Positions 8,074 to 16,825 of a stretch of DNA of 64,000 nucleotides are shown piece by piece. The position numbers and the translations under genes are program-made. The stretch is from the NCBI RefSeq assembly GCF_007992075.1, contig NZ_BJZO01000001.1, positions 1-64,000 of the forward strand, written 5' to 3'. Every line of letters starts with the position of its first letter. The stretch's first letter is position 1. Origin of the DNA: Pararhodospirillum oryzae. GTDB lineage: Bacteria > Pseudomonadota > Alphaproteobacteria > Rhodospirillales > Rhodospirillaceae. The notes under the pieces were generated by a model, which worked only from the letters and a program-made list of their open reading frames with translations, had not been told where the DNA came from and did not search any database.

Positions 8074-10296
8074 TTAGAAGTGGTAGGCGGCGCCAACGAT
8101 GATGCTGCGGCCGGGAGCGGGCCAGCCGATGGTGGCATCCGCGCCCCCGGCCATCATCGCGGGGTAGTAATAGCCATAAAGATCGTAGCGCTCATCGAGC
8201 AGGTTTTCGGCCCGCACGTAGAAATCAGCCGCGTCACTGCTGACGCCAACCCGAAGATCGACCTTGTTGTAGGCATGCAGATCGAAATTGTTTTCGGGAT
8301 CCGCCGCGCGTTGTCCCACATGCTTGTTTTGCAGGGACGTTACCAAACTGGGGTTTTTGAAGAACAGGAAATCGGGCAGATCCTGTTCGTGGGACAGGGA
8401 AAGGCTCCAGCCCCAGGCCGGGGTTTCCGGCACCTTGTTGCCCCGGGCCACGGCGGTGCTCGAGGACCCGGGCACCTTGGTGATGGTGGCATGGGTGTAG
8501 GCCGCGCTGCCCCCCAGGGTGAAGCCGTGGCCCAGGCGCCAGGATCCCTCCATTTCCACGCCCATGCTTTGGGTATCGAAGTTCCTGGCCTGGGTCGCGT
8601 AGGTCACGGTATCAAAGAGGATGAGGTGGTCATCCTTGCTTTGATTGAAGAAACCGGCAACGTTGAGGGTCGCGCGGCCGTCCAGGAACGAAGACTTCAA
8701 GCCCAGTTCGTAACTGTCGACCGTGGCCGCCTTGTAGGGATCGTCGGCGAGGCCCAAGGGTGCGTTGGTGCCGAAATCGCCCCAGTCTCCCGATTTGTAG
8801 CCCCGGGCGTACAGGCCATAAACCGTGACCTCGGGGCTCAGGTCATAGCCCAGGCCCAGGCGCCCGGTGGTGTAGCTGTCGGAAAGGCTTTGCCTGTCGA
8901 TATGGCTGCGGATGGGGTTGGGGTTGCTGGCATTGGCCACCCAACGGCTTTCATAGCTTTTGTGTTCCCAGGTCTGGCGCAGGCCCGCCGTCAGTTTCAG
9001 GGCCTCGGTCAGGGGATAGGTGACCTCGCCGAACACGGCGCCGCTGTCCACCGAGATCTCGCGGTCGATGGTGGCGTTGAAGGGATTCCCGGGGTAGAAG
9101 CTGTCGTAACTGTCGCGGGTATCAACAGTGCGGGTTGACTTGTAGTAATTCGCCCCCGCCACCCAGAACACCTTGTCTTGCGGGCGCGAGGACAGGCGGA
9201 TTTCCTGATTGAAGGCATCCCGGCCCAGAATGTAGCGGCGGTTGGAGTCCGGCACCATGCCGATCAGCCGGCCATAGGTGGTGCCTTCGTAGAGCGGGCT
9301 TTCGGTCGTGTAGTCGCTGCGTGTGTAACCGCTGAACAGCGTGGCCACCGCGCCCCCAAAGGTGTGGGTCAGCTCGGCGGAAAAACGGGTGGCATCCTTG
9401 CGTTCGTCCACGCTGCCGTCGGGATAATCGGCGGTGGGGTCCTCGCCATAGGGCCGCGGGATCATCAGCCCGATATTGCCGGAAAAACGGTCGTGCTGAC
9501 CGATCAGGGTCAGGCTGGTGTCCGGGCCCGGTTCCCAGGCCAGGATGCCGCGCACGCCGAGGTCGGTGGGCTCGGAAAGGGGTTCGCCGGTCTGGACATT
9601 GTCCACCCAGCTGTCCTGGCCGCTGTAGCGAAAGGCCAGGCGTCCCTTCAGGGCGTCAACCAGCGGGCCGCCCACCGCGCCTTCGGTCATGCGATAAAAG
9701 CGCGAGCCTCCCTCGGCGCGCAAGGTGCCTTCCAGGGTGTCGCCGGGGCGGCGCGAGGTCAAGGTGATGGCGCCGGCCTCGGAATTGCGGCCGTACAAGG
9801 TTCCTTGCGGTCCCTTGAGGATCTCGATGCGCTCCATGTCGAAGGTGCGGCTGGACAGGCCCGACACGCTATCGGGCATGCCGTCCTGGTAAAGAACCAC
9901 CGAACTGTCATCGCCGCCCACGCGGTTGAGCGAGCCCACGCCGCGAATCTTGACGTTGGCGTTGTTACTGTCGCCATAGGTGCTGATGCCCAGCCCCGGG
10001 GTTCCACTGAGGAGGGATTCCAGGGACCCGCTCCCCTTGGCCTCGATGGCCTCGCCGCCCAGAACCGACAAGCTGAAGGGAACGTCGCGGGCGTCTTCCT
10101 CGGCCCGGCGCGCCGTGACCCTCACGGAATCCAAAACAATGGTCTCGTCGGCCGGAGCCGGCGCATCCCCGGCGGCGAAGGCCAGGGAAGAAGGCACGGT
10201 ACCCAGGGACAAAAGCCCCGCCGAGGCCAGGGACGGCCAGCGCGGGCGGTGTCCGCGAAAGGGACGCGGGAGGGGACCGCAAGGGCGTAAGGACAT
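8074..10296 (-). CDS. TonB-dependent outer-membrane siderophore receptor, FyuA-like
   Basis: Outer-membrane gated porin of 740 residues. It has a basic N-terminus and signal peptide ending near SSLAFA (about residue 40), a TonB-box-like stretch TIVLDSVRVTARR, a plug with EILKGPQGTLYGRNSEAG, and a beta-barrel ending in the typical terminal aromatic (AAYHF). Segments such as VYGLYARGYKSGDW and ENLLDERYDLYGYYYP recall FyuA and related receptors of the pesticin/yersiniabactin group. I use the ATG at 10296, not the TTG one codon before, because GAGGG sits seven bases upstream. It opens an operon running through methyltransferase, permease and ABC genes, and is presumably controlled by the AraC gene next to it. 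The ligand is probably a phenolate or catecholate-type ferric siderophore. Confidence 0.9.
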   Translation of the reverse strand: MSLRPCGPLPRPFRGHRPRWPSLASAGLLSLGTVPSSLAFAAGDAPAPADETIVLDSVRVTARRAEEDARDVPFSLSVLGGEAIEAKGSGSLESLLSGTPGLGISTYGDSNNANVKIRGVGSLNRVGGDDSSVVLYQDGMPDSVSGLSSRTFDMERIEILKGPQGTLYGRNSEAGAITLTSRRPGDTLEGTLRAEGGSRFYRMTEGAVGGPLVDALKGRLAFRYSGQDSWVDNVQTGEPLSEPTDLGVRGILAWEPGPDTSLTLIGQHDRFSGNIGLMIPRPYGEDPTADYPDGSVDERKDATRFSAELTHTFGGAVATLFSGYTRSDYTTESPLYEGTTYGRLIGMVPDSNRRYILGRDAFNQEIRLSSRPQDKVFWVAGANYYKSTRTVDTRDSYDSFYPGNPFNATIDREISVDSGAVFGEVTYPLTEALKLTAGLRQTWEHKSYESRWVANASNPNPIRSHIDRQSLSDSYTTGRLGLGYDLSPEVTVYGLYARGYKSGDWGDFGTNAPLGLADDPYKAATVDSYELGLKSSFLDGRATLNVAGFFNQSKDDHLILFDTVTYATQARNFDTQSMGVEMEGSWRLGHGFTLGGSAAYTHATITKVPGSSSTAVARGNKVPETPAWGWSLSLSHEQDLPDFLFFKNPSLVTSLQNKHVGQRAADPENNFDLHAYNKVDLRVGVSSDAADFYVRAENLLDERYDLYGYYYPAMMAGGADATIGWPAPGRSIIVGAAYHF

Positions 10297-10325
10297 CAAG
10301 GAACCCTCGTTCTCAAGGAGATGTT

Positions 10326-10348
10326 GCGAGCGACTCTTAATCGCTCGC
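10326..10348. promoter_or_regulatory. Perfect inverted repeat in receptor leader (candidate operator or stem-loop)
   Basis: GCGAGCGA and TCGCTCGC form a perfect 8-base inverted repeat with a 7-base spacer, 30 bases before the receptor start codon, in the short gap between the AraC regulator and the receptor. It could be an AraC-type or iron-regulator operator, or an RNA hairpin in the leader. Confidence 0.4.
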
Positions 10349-10415
10349 CGAGGGTCGGGCTACTCGGATCGGGAGGAACACCACTCCGGTCGGGAAAAAC
10401 CACAAGCTCCGATCC

Positions 10416-11438
10416 TCACGGGAGGAGCTTGGAAGGCACGCAGCCATGAACCTTGCGAAAGGCCGCCGAGAAATGGCCGGGGTTGGACAGGCCAACGGCC
10501 AGGGCCGCTTGCTGGACGCCATGGCCCTGGGTTTCAATCAGGCGTCGGGCTTCTTGCATGCGCAAGGTGCGCACGCACGAAGCGATGGACGTGCCGAAGC
10601 GTTCGCGAAAGCCGGCCTTGAGGTAACACTCGTTGAGACCAACCCGACGGGCCAGTTCCAGGATGGTGGGGGGCGACAGGTATTCCGCGCGCAGGATCTC
10701 GTAGGCGGTATCCAGGGCGCCATCGCGGCGGCGCCTGGCGGGAACGGCGCACGGGGAGACGGCTTCCGGGGGAGCAAGCAGATGGGCCAGCAGGTCCAAG
10801 GTCAGGGCCTCGGCGCGCAGGCGTCCGCACGCACCGTTGGTGTCGCACGCCGCGAGCCGGCACGCCAGAACCAGGACGGCCGGATCCGCGCACGGGCAGG
10901 GCCGGCACGCGGCGCCGTCTCCGGCCAGGACCGGGGCGAGGGCCGGATTGAGTCCGCCCGGCGCTTCCTCGCGCCATCGCGCCAGGTACGAGGCCGGCAC
11001 GTCGATGGAAACACCACGCATGCGCTGCCCCCGGGAGGTATGGGTGTGCAAGACGCCAAGAGCGCCGGCCCGTACCCAGATGTCGCCCGCGTTCACCCGC
11101 CGGTTCAGGTCCATCGCCGGCAGCGAGAGATCAAACCCGCCATCGATCAGGATGCTGAAGCCAAGGGGGGGGCCGGGGACCGTGTAGGATTCCTCCAGGT
11201 CATGATGAAGGTGATAATCGGAAACCGTGACCGTGAGCCCGTTGCCCAGGCTGTGGACCTGGACCCGTCCGTGGGCCAACGCTGGCGCCAGGTCCAAGGA
11301 CATGTCCCCCCGGCACGAACAGGGCCCTTCTTGCGTTTCCCAAAGCGCATCGTAATGGCGCAGGAGGTCGTCGAACAAACCCGCCTGATCGGGTGCGGCG
11401 GGCGCGGCGGGCGAGGGAGGGGGCGCGCGAAGGGTCAT
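10416..11438 (-). CDS. AraC-family regulator of siderophore uptake (PchR/YbtA type)
   Basis: 340-residue transcription factor with an N-terminal ligand-sensing region and a C-terminal AraC DNA-binding domain (about 235-338). The two helix-turn-helix units are visible around TILELARRVGLNECYLK and QQAALAVGLSNPGHFSAAF. PchR and YbtA, the closest functional parallels, bind their ferric siderophore and activate receptor and transport genes. It lies directly upstream of the receptor in the same direction, 119 bases apart. Unusually it has eight cysteines (40, 42, 178, 181, 183, 193, 198, 204), including a CRPCPC cluster, which could sense metal or redox state. The start at 11438 has AGGA about eight bases upstream. 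Confidence 0.85.
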   Translation of the reverse strand: MTLRAPPPSPAAPAAPDQAGLFDDLLRHYDALWETQEGPCSCRGDMSLDLAPALAHGRVQVHSLGNGLTVTVSDYHLHHDLEESYTVPGPPLGFSILIDGGFDLSLPAMDLNRRVNAGDIWVRAGALGVLHTHTSRGQRMRGVSIDVPASYLARWREEAPGGLNPALAPVLAGDGAACRPCPCADPAVLVLACRLAACDTNGACGRLRAEALTLDLLAHLLAPPEAVSPCAVPARRRRDGALDTAYEILRAEYLSPPTILELARRVGLNECYLKAGFRERFGTSIASCVRTLRMQEARRLIETQGHGVQQAALAVGLSNPGHFSAAFRKVHGCVPSKLLP

Positions 11439-11525
11439 GAATTTTCCTGTCCCCTTTCCCGGTGCGACGTGGGGAAGGGATCTGCCGGGGGGGCTCTCCT
11501 TGTCTGGGAAAGGTCATGCCAGAAA

Positions 11526-11540
11526 TGCGACGCACTCGCA
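11526..11540. promoter_or_regulatory. Inverted repeat TGCGA-N5-TCGCA upstream of the AraC regulator
   Basis: TGCGACGCACTCGCA is a perfect 5-base inverted repeat with a 5-base spacer, about 88 bases before the regulator start. On the minus strand its flank reads TTGCGAGTGCG, close to TTGCAAGTGCG in the exbB upstream site, so the two may be bound by the same iron-responsive factor. No promoter hexamers are clear. Confidence 0.3.
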
Positions 11541-11698
11541 AGTCCACCCGGGCCAGGCACCCGGGGATCCATTGGCTTCAGCTTGAGGCGCAAAGCCTCT
11601 CAATCCCTTTGCCCGAGTTTGCCTTCTCGGATAAATCGGACGTAAAAACAAAGGCTTGAAGCGAGGCCGCGCCCCGACCCGGTTCAACGCACGATGCT

Positions 11699-13567
11699 TT
11701 AAAACAGAAAATCCGAAATATCCGGCTCCCCGGCCGGAGGCGATCCGGCCGGGGAAGGCGCCATGGCGGATGGGGAGGGGGCGGACGGGGAGGGGGGAGA
11801 AGACGCGCTGGCGGGCGAGGCGCCGAACAACGCTTCATGCACCTCGCGCTCGTTGACCATCGTGTAATGCTGGTGAAGAAACTCCAGAACCTCGCGGCGG
11901 GCTTCGTCAAGGGCGGGGCCGTTCACGGCCGGACGGCAGGCCTGGGCAATCCCGTCGAGTTGCGTGGCGGCACGGGTAAAGACCTCGGTCATGCGCTGGC
12001 GGATGGTGAAATTGCGCAAGGTGTTGTCAAGAGAGTGCTCCAGGGCCTCGGTCTGCTCTTGAAGTCCGGCAAGACGCTGTTCCGTTTCCTCCATGACCCG
12101 GGTCAAGGTGGCGAGGAAAGCCTGAATGGCCGTCCCGAGCCCGGTGAGCAGATCCTGGCCCTCGTTTCCGGCGACCGGGGTGCCCAGGGTTGCCGACACC
12201 TCGGAAATGTCGCCCAGGCGCCCGCCGATTTCCACGGCCAGCGCCCGGGTCTGTCGGGCAAAGGCCTGCAACTCACTGGCGATCACGGTTAGAACCCGTC
12301 CCCGGGTGCCCAGGTTGCCGCATTTGATCGAGGCGTTGAGGCCGATCAGGTGCATCTCGGCATCGATTTCATTAATGGCGGCCACCGTCTGGGCGATTTC
12401 TCCCGTCATGGCCGCCACGGTGCCCATGCTGGCCTCGGTTTCGCGTCGGGCGGCCTGGTAACGCTCCAAGATGGCCTGGGCGCTTTCCAGATCCTGTTCC
12501 AGGTCGGTGAGAAAGGCCTTGCCGCCTTCTTCCTCGTGTCCCGAGGCATGCAGGCGGGTGACGCCGCCGCGCAGCGCCTCGACCCCATGGCCCAGGGCAA
12601 ACAGATTGCTTTCGATGATCCGCGCCTTGGCCTCGAAATCATCCCGGATCACCGCAAGCTGCCGGGACTGGAGATCGCACAGGGCGTTGACCATGATGTG
12701 GCGCCGCTGTCCGCCCATGTCCTCGTCGGCCCGTTGCTCGGCCAGGACTTCCAAAACCGTGTTGAGCGCTTCTTCAACATGTTCAACGCGCTGGCGGGTC
12801 ATGTCGGCGATCTGAAGGGCGCTCACAACCTCCGACACCGAACGGCGGGCCTTTTCCAGGTGGGATGGCAGCAGGCTCAGGGTCTGGCGGGCCACCTCCC
12901 GGCGCTGATGCAAGGTGTCGATGGCCAGGCGCAAACGATCGTGAATCCCTTCCAGGTCCTTGCGGTGCTGCTCTCCCATGGTGTTTTGAAGCTCAAGGGC
13001 TCGTTCAAGAGAGTCCCGCAACGTGCGCAAGGTGCCGGTGATGATGCCAATGCTTTTTTCGCCCCGATCGGCGAGCCGTCCGATTTCGCGGGTGAACACG
13101 GCGAAATCCATCCCCAGGCCGGAAAGCTGCGCCGCCTCGATGCGGGCGTTCATGGCCAGCATGCGCACCTGGACCAGCAGCTTGCCCAGAGCCTCGACCG
13201 AACCGCCAATGCCCTGGGCCGCCTTGTTGATGGTGGAAAGGCCGGCTTCGTTGCTGGACGTGGCCAGGGTTTGCTCAAGGGCCCTGAGGTCGCCTTCCAG
13301 ACGCCGGGCCTGCTCCATCAGTTCGCCCTGGCTGAAGACTTCGCTCAGGTCGGCCGCGCCTTCCGCGAGGGACCGGGTAGTGCGGTGCGCCACGGCCAGT
13401 TCCTCGCCCACGGTCAGGAAGCTCTGTTCGCACGGGGCGCGCAGGGCATCAAGCTCGCCACGGACCTGCCCGATACGCGTGGACCACGTGTTGTTGACCT
13501 CTTCGGCGGAACCCGTCTCCGGATGAAGAACACCGGAAGAGGGGGAGGACAACGCCATCTGATTCAT
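11699..13567 (-). CDS. Soluble receptor-like chemotaxis protein with two degenerate MCP tips and a CheZ-like motif
   Basis: Last gene of the chemotaxis operon, 622 residues, no membrane segment, predicted long helices. Residues 133-171 (VQVRMLAMNARIEAAQLSG and on) and 400-440 (EMHLIGLNASIKCGNLG and on) both look like worn versions of the conserved MCP signalling hairpin. Between them, ADMTRQRVEHV (Asp255, Gln259) has the D-x-T-x-Q spacing of the CheZ phosphatase active site. The C-terminus is a Pro/Ser/Ala-rich tail ending in EPDISDFLF, reminiscent of the CheY-binding end of CheZ. These resemblances are mine and not proven. It could remove phosphate from CheY or act as a cytoplasmic scaffold. 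The ATG at 13567 is chosen over a GTG just before it because of GAGG seven bases upstream. Confidence 0.7.
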   Translation of the reverse strand: MNQMALSSPSSGVLHPETGSAEEVNNTWSTRIGQVRGELDALRAPCEQSFLTVGEELAVAHRTTRSLAEGAADLSEVFSQGELMEQARRLEGDLRALEQTLATSSNEAGLSTINKAAQGIGGSVEALGKLLVQVRMLAMNARIEAAQLSGLGMDFAVFTREIGRLADRGEKSIGIITGTLRTLRDSLERALELQNTMGEQHRKDLEGIHDRLRLAIDTLHQRREVARQTLSLLPSHLEKARRSVSEVVSALQIADMTRQRVEHVEEALNTVLEVLAEQRADEDMGGQRRHIMVNALCDLQSRQLAVIRDDFEAKARIIESNLFALGHGVEALRGGVTRLHASGHEEEGGKAFLTDLEQDLESAQAILERYQAARRETEASMGTVAAMTGEIAQTVAAINEIDAEMHLIGLNASIKCGNLGTRGRVLTVIASELQAFARQTRALAVEIGGRLGDISEVSATLGTPVAGNEGQDLLTGLGTAIQAFLATLTRVMEETEQRLAGLQEQTEALEHSLDNTLRNFTIRQRMTEVFTRAATQLDGIAQACRPAVNGPALDEARREVLEFLHQHYTMVNEREVHEALFGASPASASSPPSPSAPSPSAMAPSPAGSPPAGEPDISDFLF

Positions 13568-13615
13568 CACGGGACCTCAAACGGGCAAGGGACGAAAGGA
13601 GACCACGGAAATCGG

Positions 13616-14182
13616 TCAGGAGGGAGAAGCCTCCCGGGATTTGGCGGAAAAGGACGCCGTTCCCACCTTGCGGACCCAGACATCCCCCGACGACGTGAGC
13701 ATTTTGATCATTAATCCAGAGGGTTCCAACACACATTCGCGTTTGATGGGGATGCCTCGTTCAGCCAGAAGAGCCCGCGACAGGGCAACATTGCGCGCTC
13801 CCACGTTTAAGGAGGATGAAGGATTTTGATCATTCCTGCCGATCAACATCACGCTGCCACCAAAAATCTTGGCGTGAAGCCGGCTGGGATCGGCGCCCAG
13901 GGTGCTGAGACGACGGATCAAGGTGGCGGTGGCGTGATCGCCATGGCGCGTGGAAGGGGCCTCGCCGTTGGGGTGGAAGGGGAGGACGAAGTGGTTCATG
14001 CCCCCGATGCCCAGTTCGGGATCATACAGGCAAATCGCGACGCATGATCCCAAAATGGTGGTGACCAGATGGGGGATGCGGCTGCAATACACATCTCCCG
14101 GTCCAATGAAGCGCGAGGGAACGCGCTGTTCCACGGACGCGAGTGGTTCCGGAATCCACGCAGTGCCATCGGGAGACCTCAA
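13616..14182 (-). CDS. cheD: Chemoreceptor glutamine deamidase CheD
   Basis: CheD deamidates receptor glutamines and in some bacteria helps CheC. The 188-residue product keeps the catalytic pair: Cys47 in [13 protein letters not shown] and His64 in GGMNHFVLP, with the later KIFGGS and NVGARN blocks. The start is a TTG at 14182 that overlaps the cheB stop in TTGA; AGGAG lies eight bases upstream, and no in-frame ATG exists near it, so a coupled TTG start is well supported. Downstream comes the soluble receptor-like protein. The C-terminal tail (about 170-188) is slightly longer than usual. Confidence 0.93.
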   Translation of the reverse strand: MRSPDGTAWIPEPLASVEQRVPSRFIGPGDVYCSRIPHLVTTILGSCVAICLYDPELGIGGMNHFVLPFHPNGEAPSTRHGDHATATLIRRLSTLGADPSRLHAKIFGGSVMLIGRNDQNPSSSLNVGARNVALSRALLAERGIPIKRECVLEPSGLMIKMLTSSGDVWVRKVGTASFSAKSREASPS

Positions 14183-15315
14183 CGGGGCATCTCCTGAGGG
14201 TGGATCAGCGAGGCGTTCATTTCGGCATACCCGCGCATGATTTCACGCGCCATCCGGTTCAGCGGAACAACCCGATCAACGGCTCCGGCGGCGATGGCCT
14301 CCTTGGGCATTCCAAACACAATGCAGGTGGATTCATCCTCGGCCATGGTCAACGCGCCCGCGCCGTGCATTTCCAGCAGACCACGCGCGCCATCGTCGCC
14401 CATGCCGGTTAAAATAACGCCAATCGCATTCGCCCCCGCCGCGCTGGCCGCCGAGCGGAACAGCACATCCACCGAAGGACGGTGACGGCTCACCAAGGGG
14501 CCCTCCTTGATCTGCACCGAATAGCGCGCGCCATCGCGGCGCAGCAGCATGTGGTGATTGCCGGGCGCGATCAGCGCGTGCCCGCGCAAAACCGGATCCC
14601 CGTCGCGGGCCTCCTTGACCCCGATCGCGCACAGGCTGTTCAGCCGGTCGGCGAAGGCGCGGGTGAAATGCTCGGGCATGTGTTGCACGATCACCACCCC
14701 GGGGCAGTCCTGGGGCATGTCCTGCAACAAGATCCGCAGGGCTTCGGTGCCCCCGGTCGAGGCGCCCACGCAAACCACCTTGTCGGTGGTTTTCGCGATT
14801 TTCGCCCGGGCGTGGGGCGGGGGAACCATCACGTCGGCCGTGAGCTTGGGCGCCGGGGCGTCGGCCAGGGAGCGGCGCAACGCCCGAAACCGGGCCACGT
14901 CGGCCTGCGCCGCCGCCTTCACGGCATCGCGGATACTAATACTTGATTCCAGGAGGAACTGACGCGTTCCGGTAACCGGCTTGGCGATCACGGTCACGGC
15001 CCCCGCCTCCAGGGCCTGGGTCAGGGCCTGGGTGCCATCGGCGGCCAGCGAGGAGCAGATCACCACGGGCAGCGGGTGCTGGTCCATCAGCTTGTGCAAA
15101 AAGGTGATGCCGTCCATGCGCGGCATTTCGATGTCCAGCGTGATGACATCGGGCACCACCTGGCTCAGCCGGCGCGCCGCGATGTAGGGGTCTCCCGCCG
15201 TGCCCACCACTTCGATGTCGGGGTCCTCGGTGAGGATATCGGTCATGGTTTGCCGGACCGACGCGGAATCGTCGATCACAAGAACCTTGATCCGGGATTT
15301 GGGAACGCTGCTCAT
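14179..15315 (-). CDS. cheB: Chemotaxis methylesterase/deamidase CheB
   Basis: Response regulator that demethylates receptors. The 378-residue protein has an N-terminal receiver (Asp15-Asp16, phospho-acceptor Asp61 in [10 protein letters not shown], Lys in VIAKP), a linker of about 60 residues, and a C-terminal esterase with the nucleophile serine in GASTGG, HMPEHFT and the catalytic aspartate region LTGMGDDGA. It follows cheR by 16 bases and overlaps cheD by four. All key residues are present. It acts in adaptation of the two receptors of this operon. Confidence 0.96.
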   Translation of the reverse strand: MSSVPKSRIKVLVIDDSASVRQTMTDILTEDPDIEVVGTAGDPYIAARRLSQVVPDVITLDIEMPRMDGITFLHKLMDQHPLPVVICSSLAADGTQALTQALEAGAVTVIAKPVTGTRQFLLESSISIRDAVKAAAQADVARFRALRRSLADAPAPKLTADVMVPPPHARAKIAKTTDKVVCVGASTGGTEALRILLQDMPQDCPGVVIVQHMPEHFTRAFADRLNSLCAIGVKEARDGDPVLRGHALIAPGNHHMLLRRDGARYSVQIKEGPLVSRHRPSVDVLFRSAASAAGANAIGVILTGMGDDGARGLLEMHGAGALTMAEDESTCIVFGMPKEAIAAGAVDRVVPLNRMAREIMRGYAEMNASLIHPQEMPR

Positions 15316-15331
15316 GGGCGATCCTTGCGGG

Positions 15332-16207
15332 TTACAGGCGCTGGTAGGCGGCGGACGCGAACGGACGCACGGGCAGGGTCAACCCTTGCAGGGACTCGGA
15401 ATGTCCCACGAACAAGACCCCGCCCGAACGCAACCGCGCGCAGAGGCCTTCCAGGGCTCGCTGTTGCTTTGGTCTATTAAAGTATATGAGCACGTTCCGG
15501 CAAAAGATGATATCGGCTGTTTCTTCATCCGGCCATTCGGGGGTCAGCACGTTCAGGGGGAAAAATTGAACCTTCCGGCGTAGCTCGGGGGCGATGCGAA
15601 AAGTGTGGTTGTTGGCCGCCCGGGCCCGCAGGAGATAGCGCGATCGCAAGGTCTCGGGAATCGGGTCGAGGTAGTTCAGGTCGTAGATCGCGCGGCGGGC
15701 TTTGAACAGCGCCTCGGAATCGATGTCAAACCCTCGGATGGTATATTGGAACCCAGGGGTGAGACGGGCGTGCTCGGCCAGGACCATGGCAAGGGTATAC
15801 GGTTCGGCTCCGATCGAGCACGCCACACTCCAAATCCGTAACGGACGCAGCCGTCCCATCCCTTCGTGCAAAAAAGAAGGAATGACCTTTTCCGAAAGAA
15901 GGTCGAAATGGGATTTTTCCCTGAAAAAATCAGTCTTGTTCGTGGTCAGCGCGTTGATAAGGTCGGGAAATTCAACGTAAAGGAGGTCTGTTTCCAGATA
16001 CTGGCTCGCGTACTCCTTTAGATTCTGCAATCCCAAGGGGCGAAGTCGTCTGCGCAGCCGGCTTTCAACAAGGGTCTTTTTTGATTCGGGCAGGCGAATC
16101 CCGATTTCTTCTTCGATCAATTCCGCGAGGGAACGAAACACCTTGGGAGGCAAGGTGTCGTCCGACAGCGAGGCGGAAGAAGAGAGGGTCTCACGGGGGC
16201 GAGGCAT
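15332..16207 (-). CDS. cheR: Chemotaxis methyltransferase CheR
   Basis: Transfers methyl groups from SAM to receptor glutamates. Residues about 20-75 form the CheR N-terminal helical domain and about 95-285 the SAM-dependent domain, with [17 protein letters not shown] (SAM loop) and [12 protein letters not shown] (catalytic region) visible. I start at the ATG at 16207 (291 residues), inside the end of cheW with a 17-base overlap; the longer frame is a cheW shadow. It should dock to the C-terminal aromatic pentapeptides of the two MCPs of this operon. Confidence 0.95.
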   Translation of the reverse strand: MPRPRETLSSSASLSDDTLPPKVFRSLAELIEEEIGIRLPESKKTLVESRLRRRLRPLGLQNLKEYASQYLETDLLYVEFPDLINALTTNKTDFFREKSHFDLLSEKVIPSFLHEGMGRLRPLRIWSVACSIGAEPYTLAMVLAEHARLTPGFQYTIRGFDIDSEALFKARRAIYDLNYLDPIPETLRSRYLLRARAANNHTFRIAPELRRKVQFFPLNVLTPEWPDEETADIIFCRNVLIYFNRPKQQRALEGLCARLRSGGVLFVGHSESLQGLTLPVRPFASAAYQRL

Positions 16208-16739
16208 CGCAAGCCGCCACGGACAGTTCGCTGAAGTCGAACACACGCGTGACATCCAGAATGATGACCAGGCGCCCCTTGCGCCGCCCCAGGCCCGCGA
16301 CGGCTTCGGATCGCCAGCGCATTCCCAACTCGGCCGGGCGCTCGATGCCTGTTTCATCCAAGGCCGTCACTTCGAACACCCGGTCGGTGAGAGCCCCCAG
16401 GGTGACCGGCCGGCCGCCGCGGGGGATTTCAAACACGACGATGCGGGTATGGGCGGTTTGCTCGACCGGTGGCAGGCCGAATTTCATCCGCAAATCGAAA
16501 ACGGGAATGCCATGCCCGCGCACGTCAATGATGCCTCGCATCGCGGGCGGCATGTCGGGCAGGCGGATGAAGGGTTGAGGATCCAGCACCTCGCGGACAT
16601 GAGTCACGTCCAGGGCAAAGGTTTCCTGGTCGAGGCCAACCGTGACATAGGGGCGATCCGAGGCCGGCACGCTGGTTGTCGCGGTTGTTGACGGAACCGC
16701 ATCCCTTGTTCGTCCGGCAACAGGCAGCGTAGCGCTCAT
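16191..16739 (-). CDS. cheW: Chemotaxis coupling protein CheW (copy 1)
   Basis: CheW links receptors to CheA in the signalling array. Single CheW domain of about 145 residues after a short Ser/Thr/Ala-rich start; conserved blocks are REVLDPQPFIRLPDMPP, GIIDVRGHGIPVFDLR and DRVFEV. It is very similar to the copy at 19119-19664 (shared start MSAT, shared core), which points to a CheW-MCP duplication. The ATG at 16739 has AAAGGG eight bases upstream and matches the start of the other copy; an ATG six bases earlier is too close to that site. Confidence 0.92.
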   Translation of the reverse strand: MSATLPVAGRTRDAVPSTTATTSVPASDRPYVTVGLDQETFALDVTHVREVLDPQPFIRLPDMPPAMRGIIDVRGHGIPVFDLRMKFGLPPVEQTAHTRIVVFEIPRGGRPVTLGALTDRVFEVTALDETGIERPAELGMRWRSEAVAGLGRRKGRLVIILDVTRVFDFSELSVAACDASPP

Positions 16740-16825
16740 CGCCATCACCCTTTCGCGCGAAACAAGCCCGCCGGCTGGAAGGGAAGGGACCAGGCAAGGC
16801 CCCTTCTTCCAATAGGGACGAGACT

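Noticed and set aside
7159-9138. Long plus-strand open frame opposite the methyltransferase and receptor genes
   Set aside because: Antisense shadow; the receptor and methyltransferase frames carry all family motifs.
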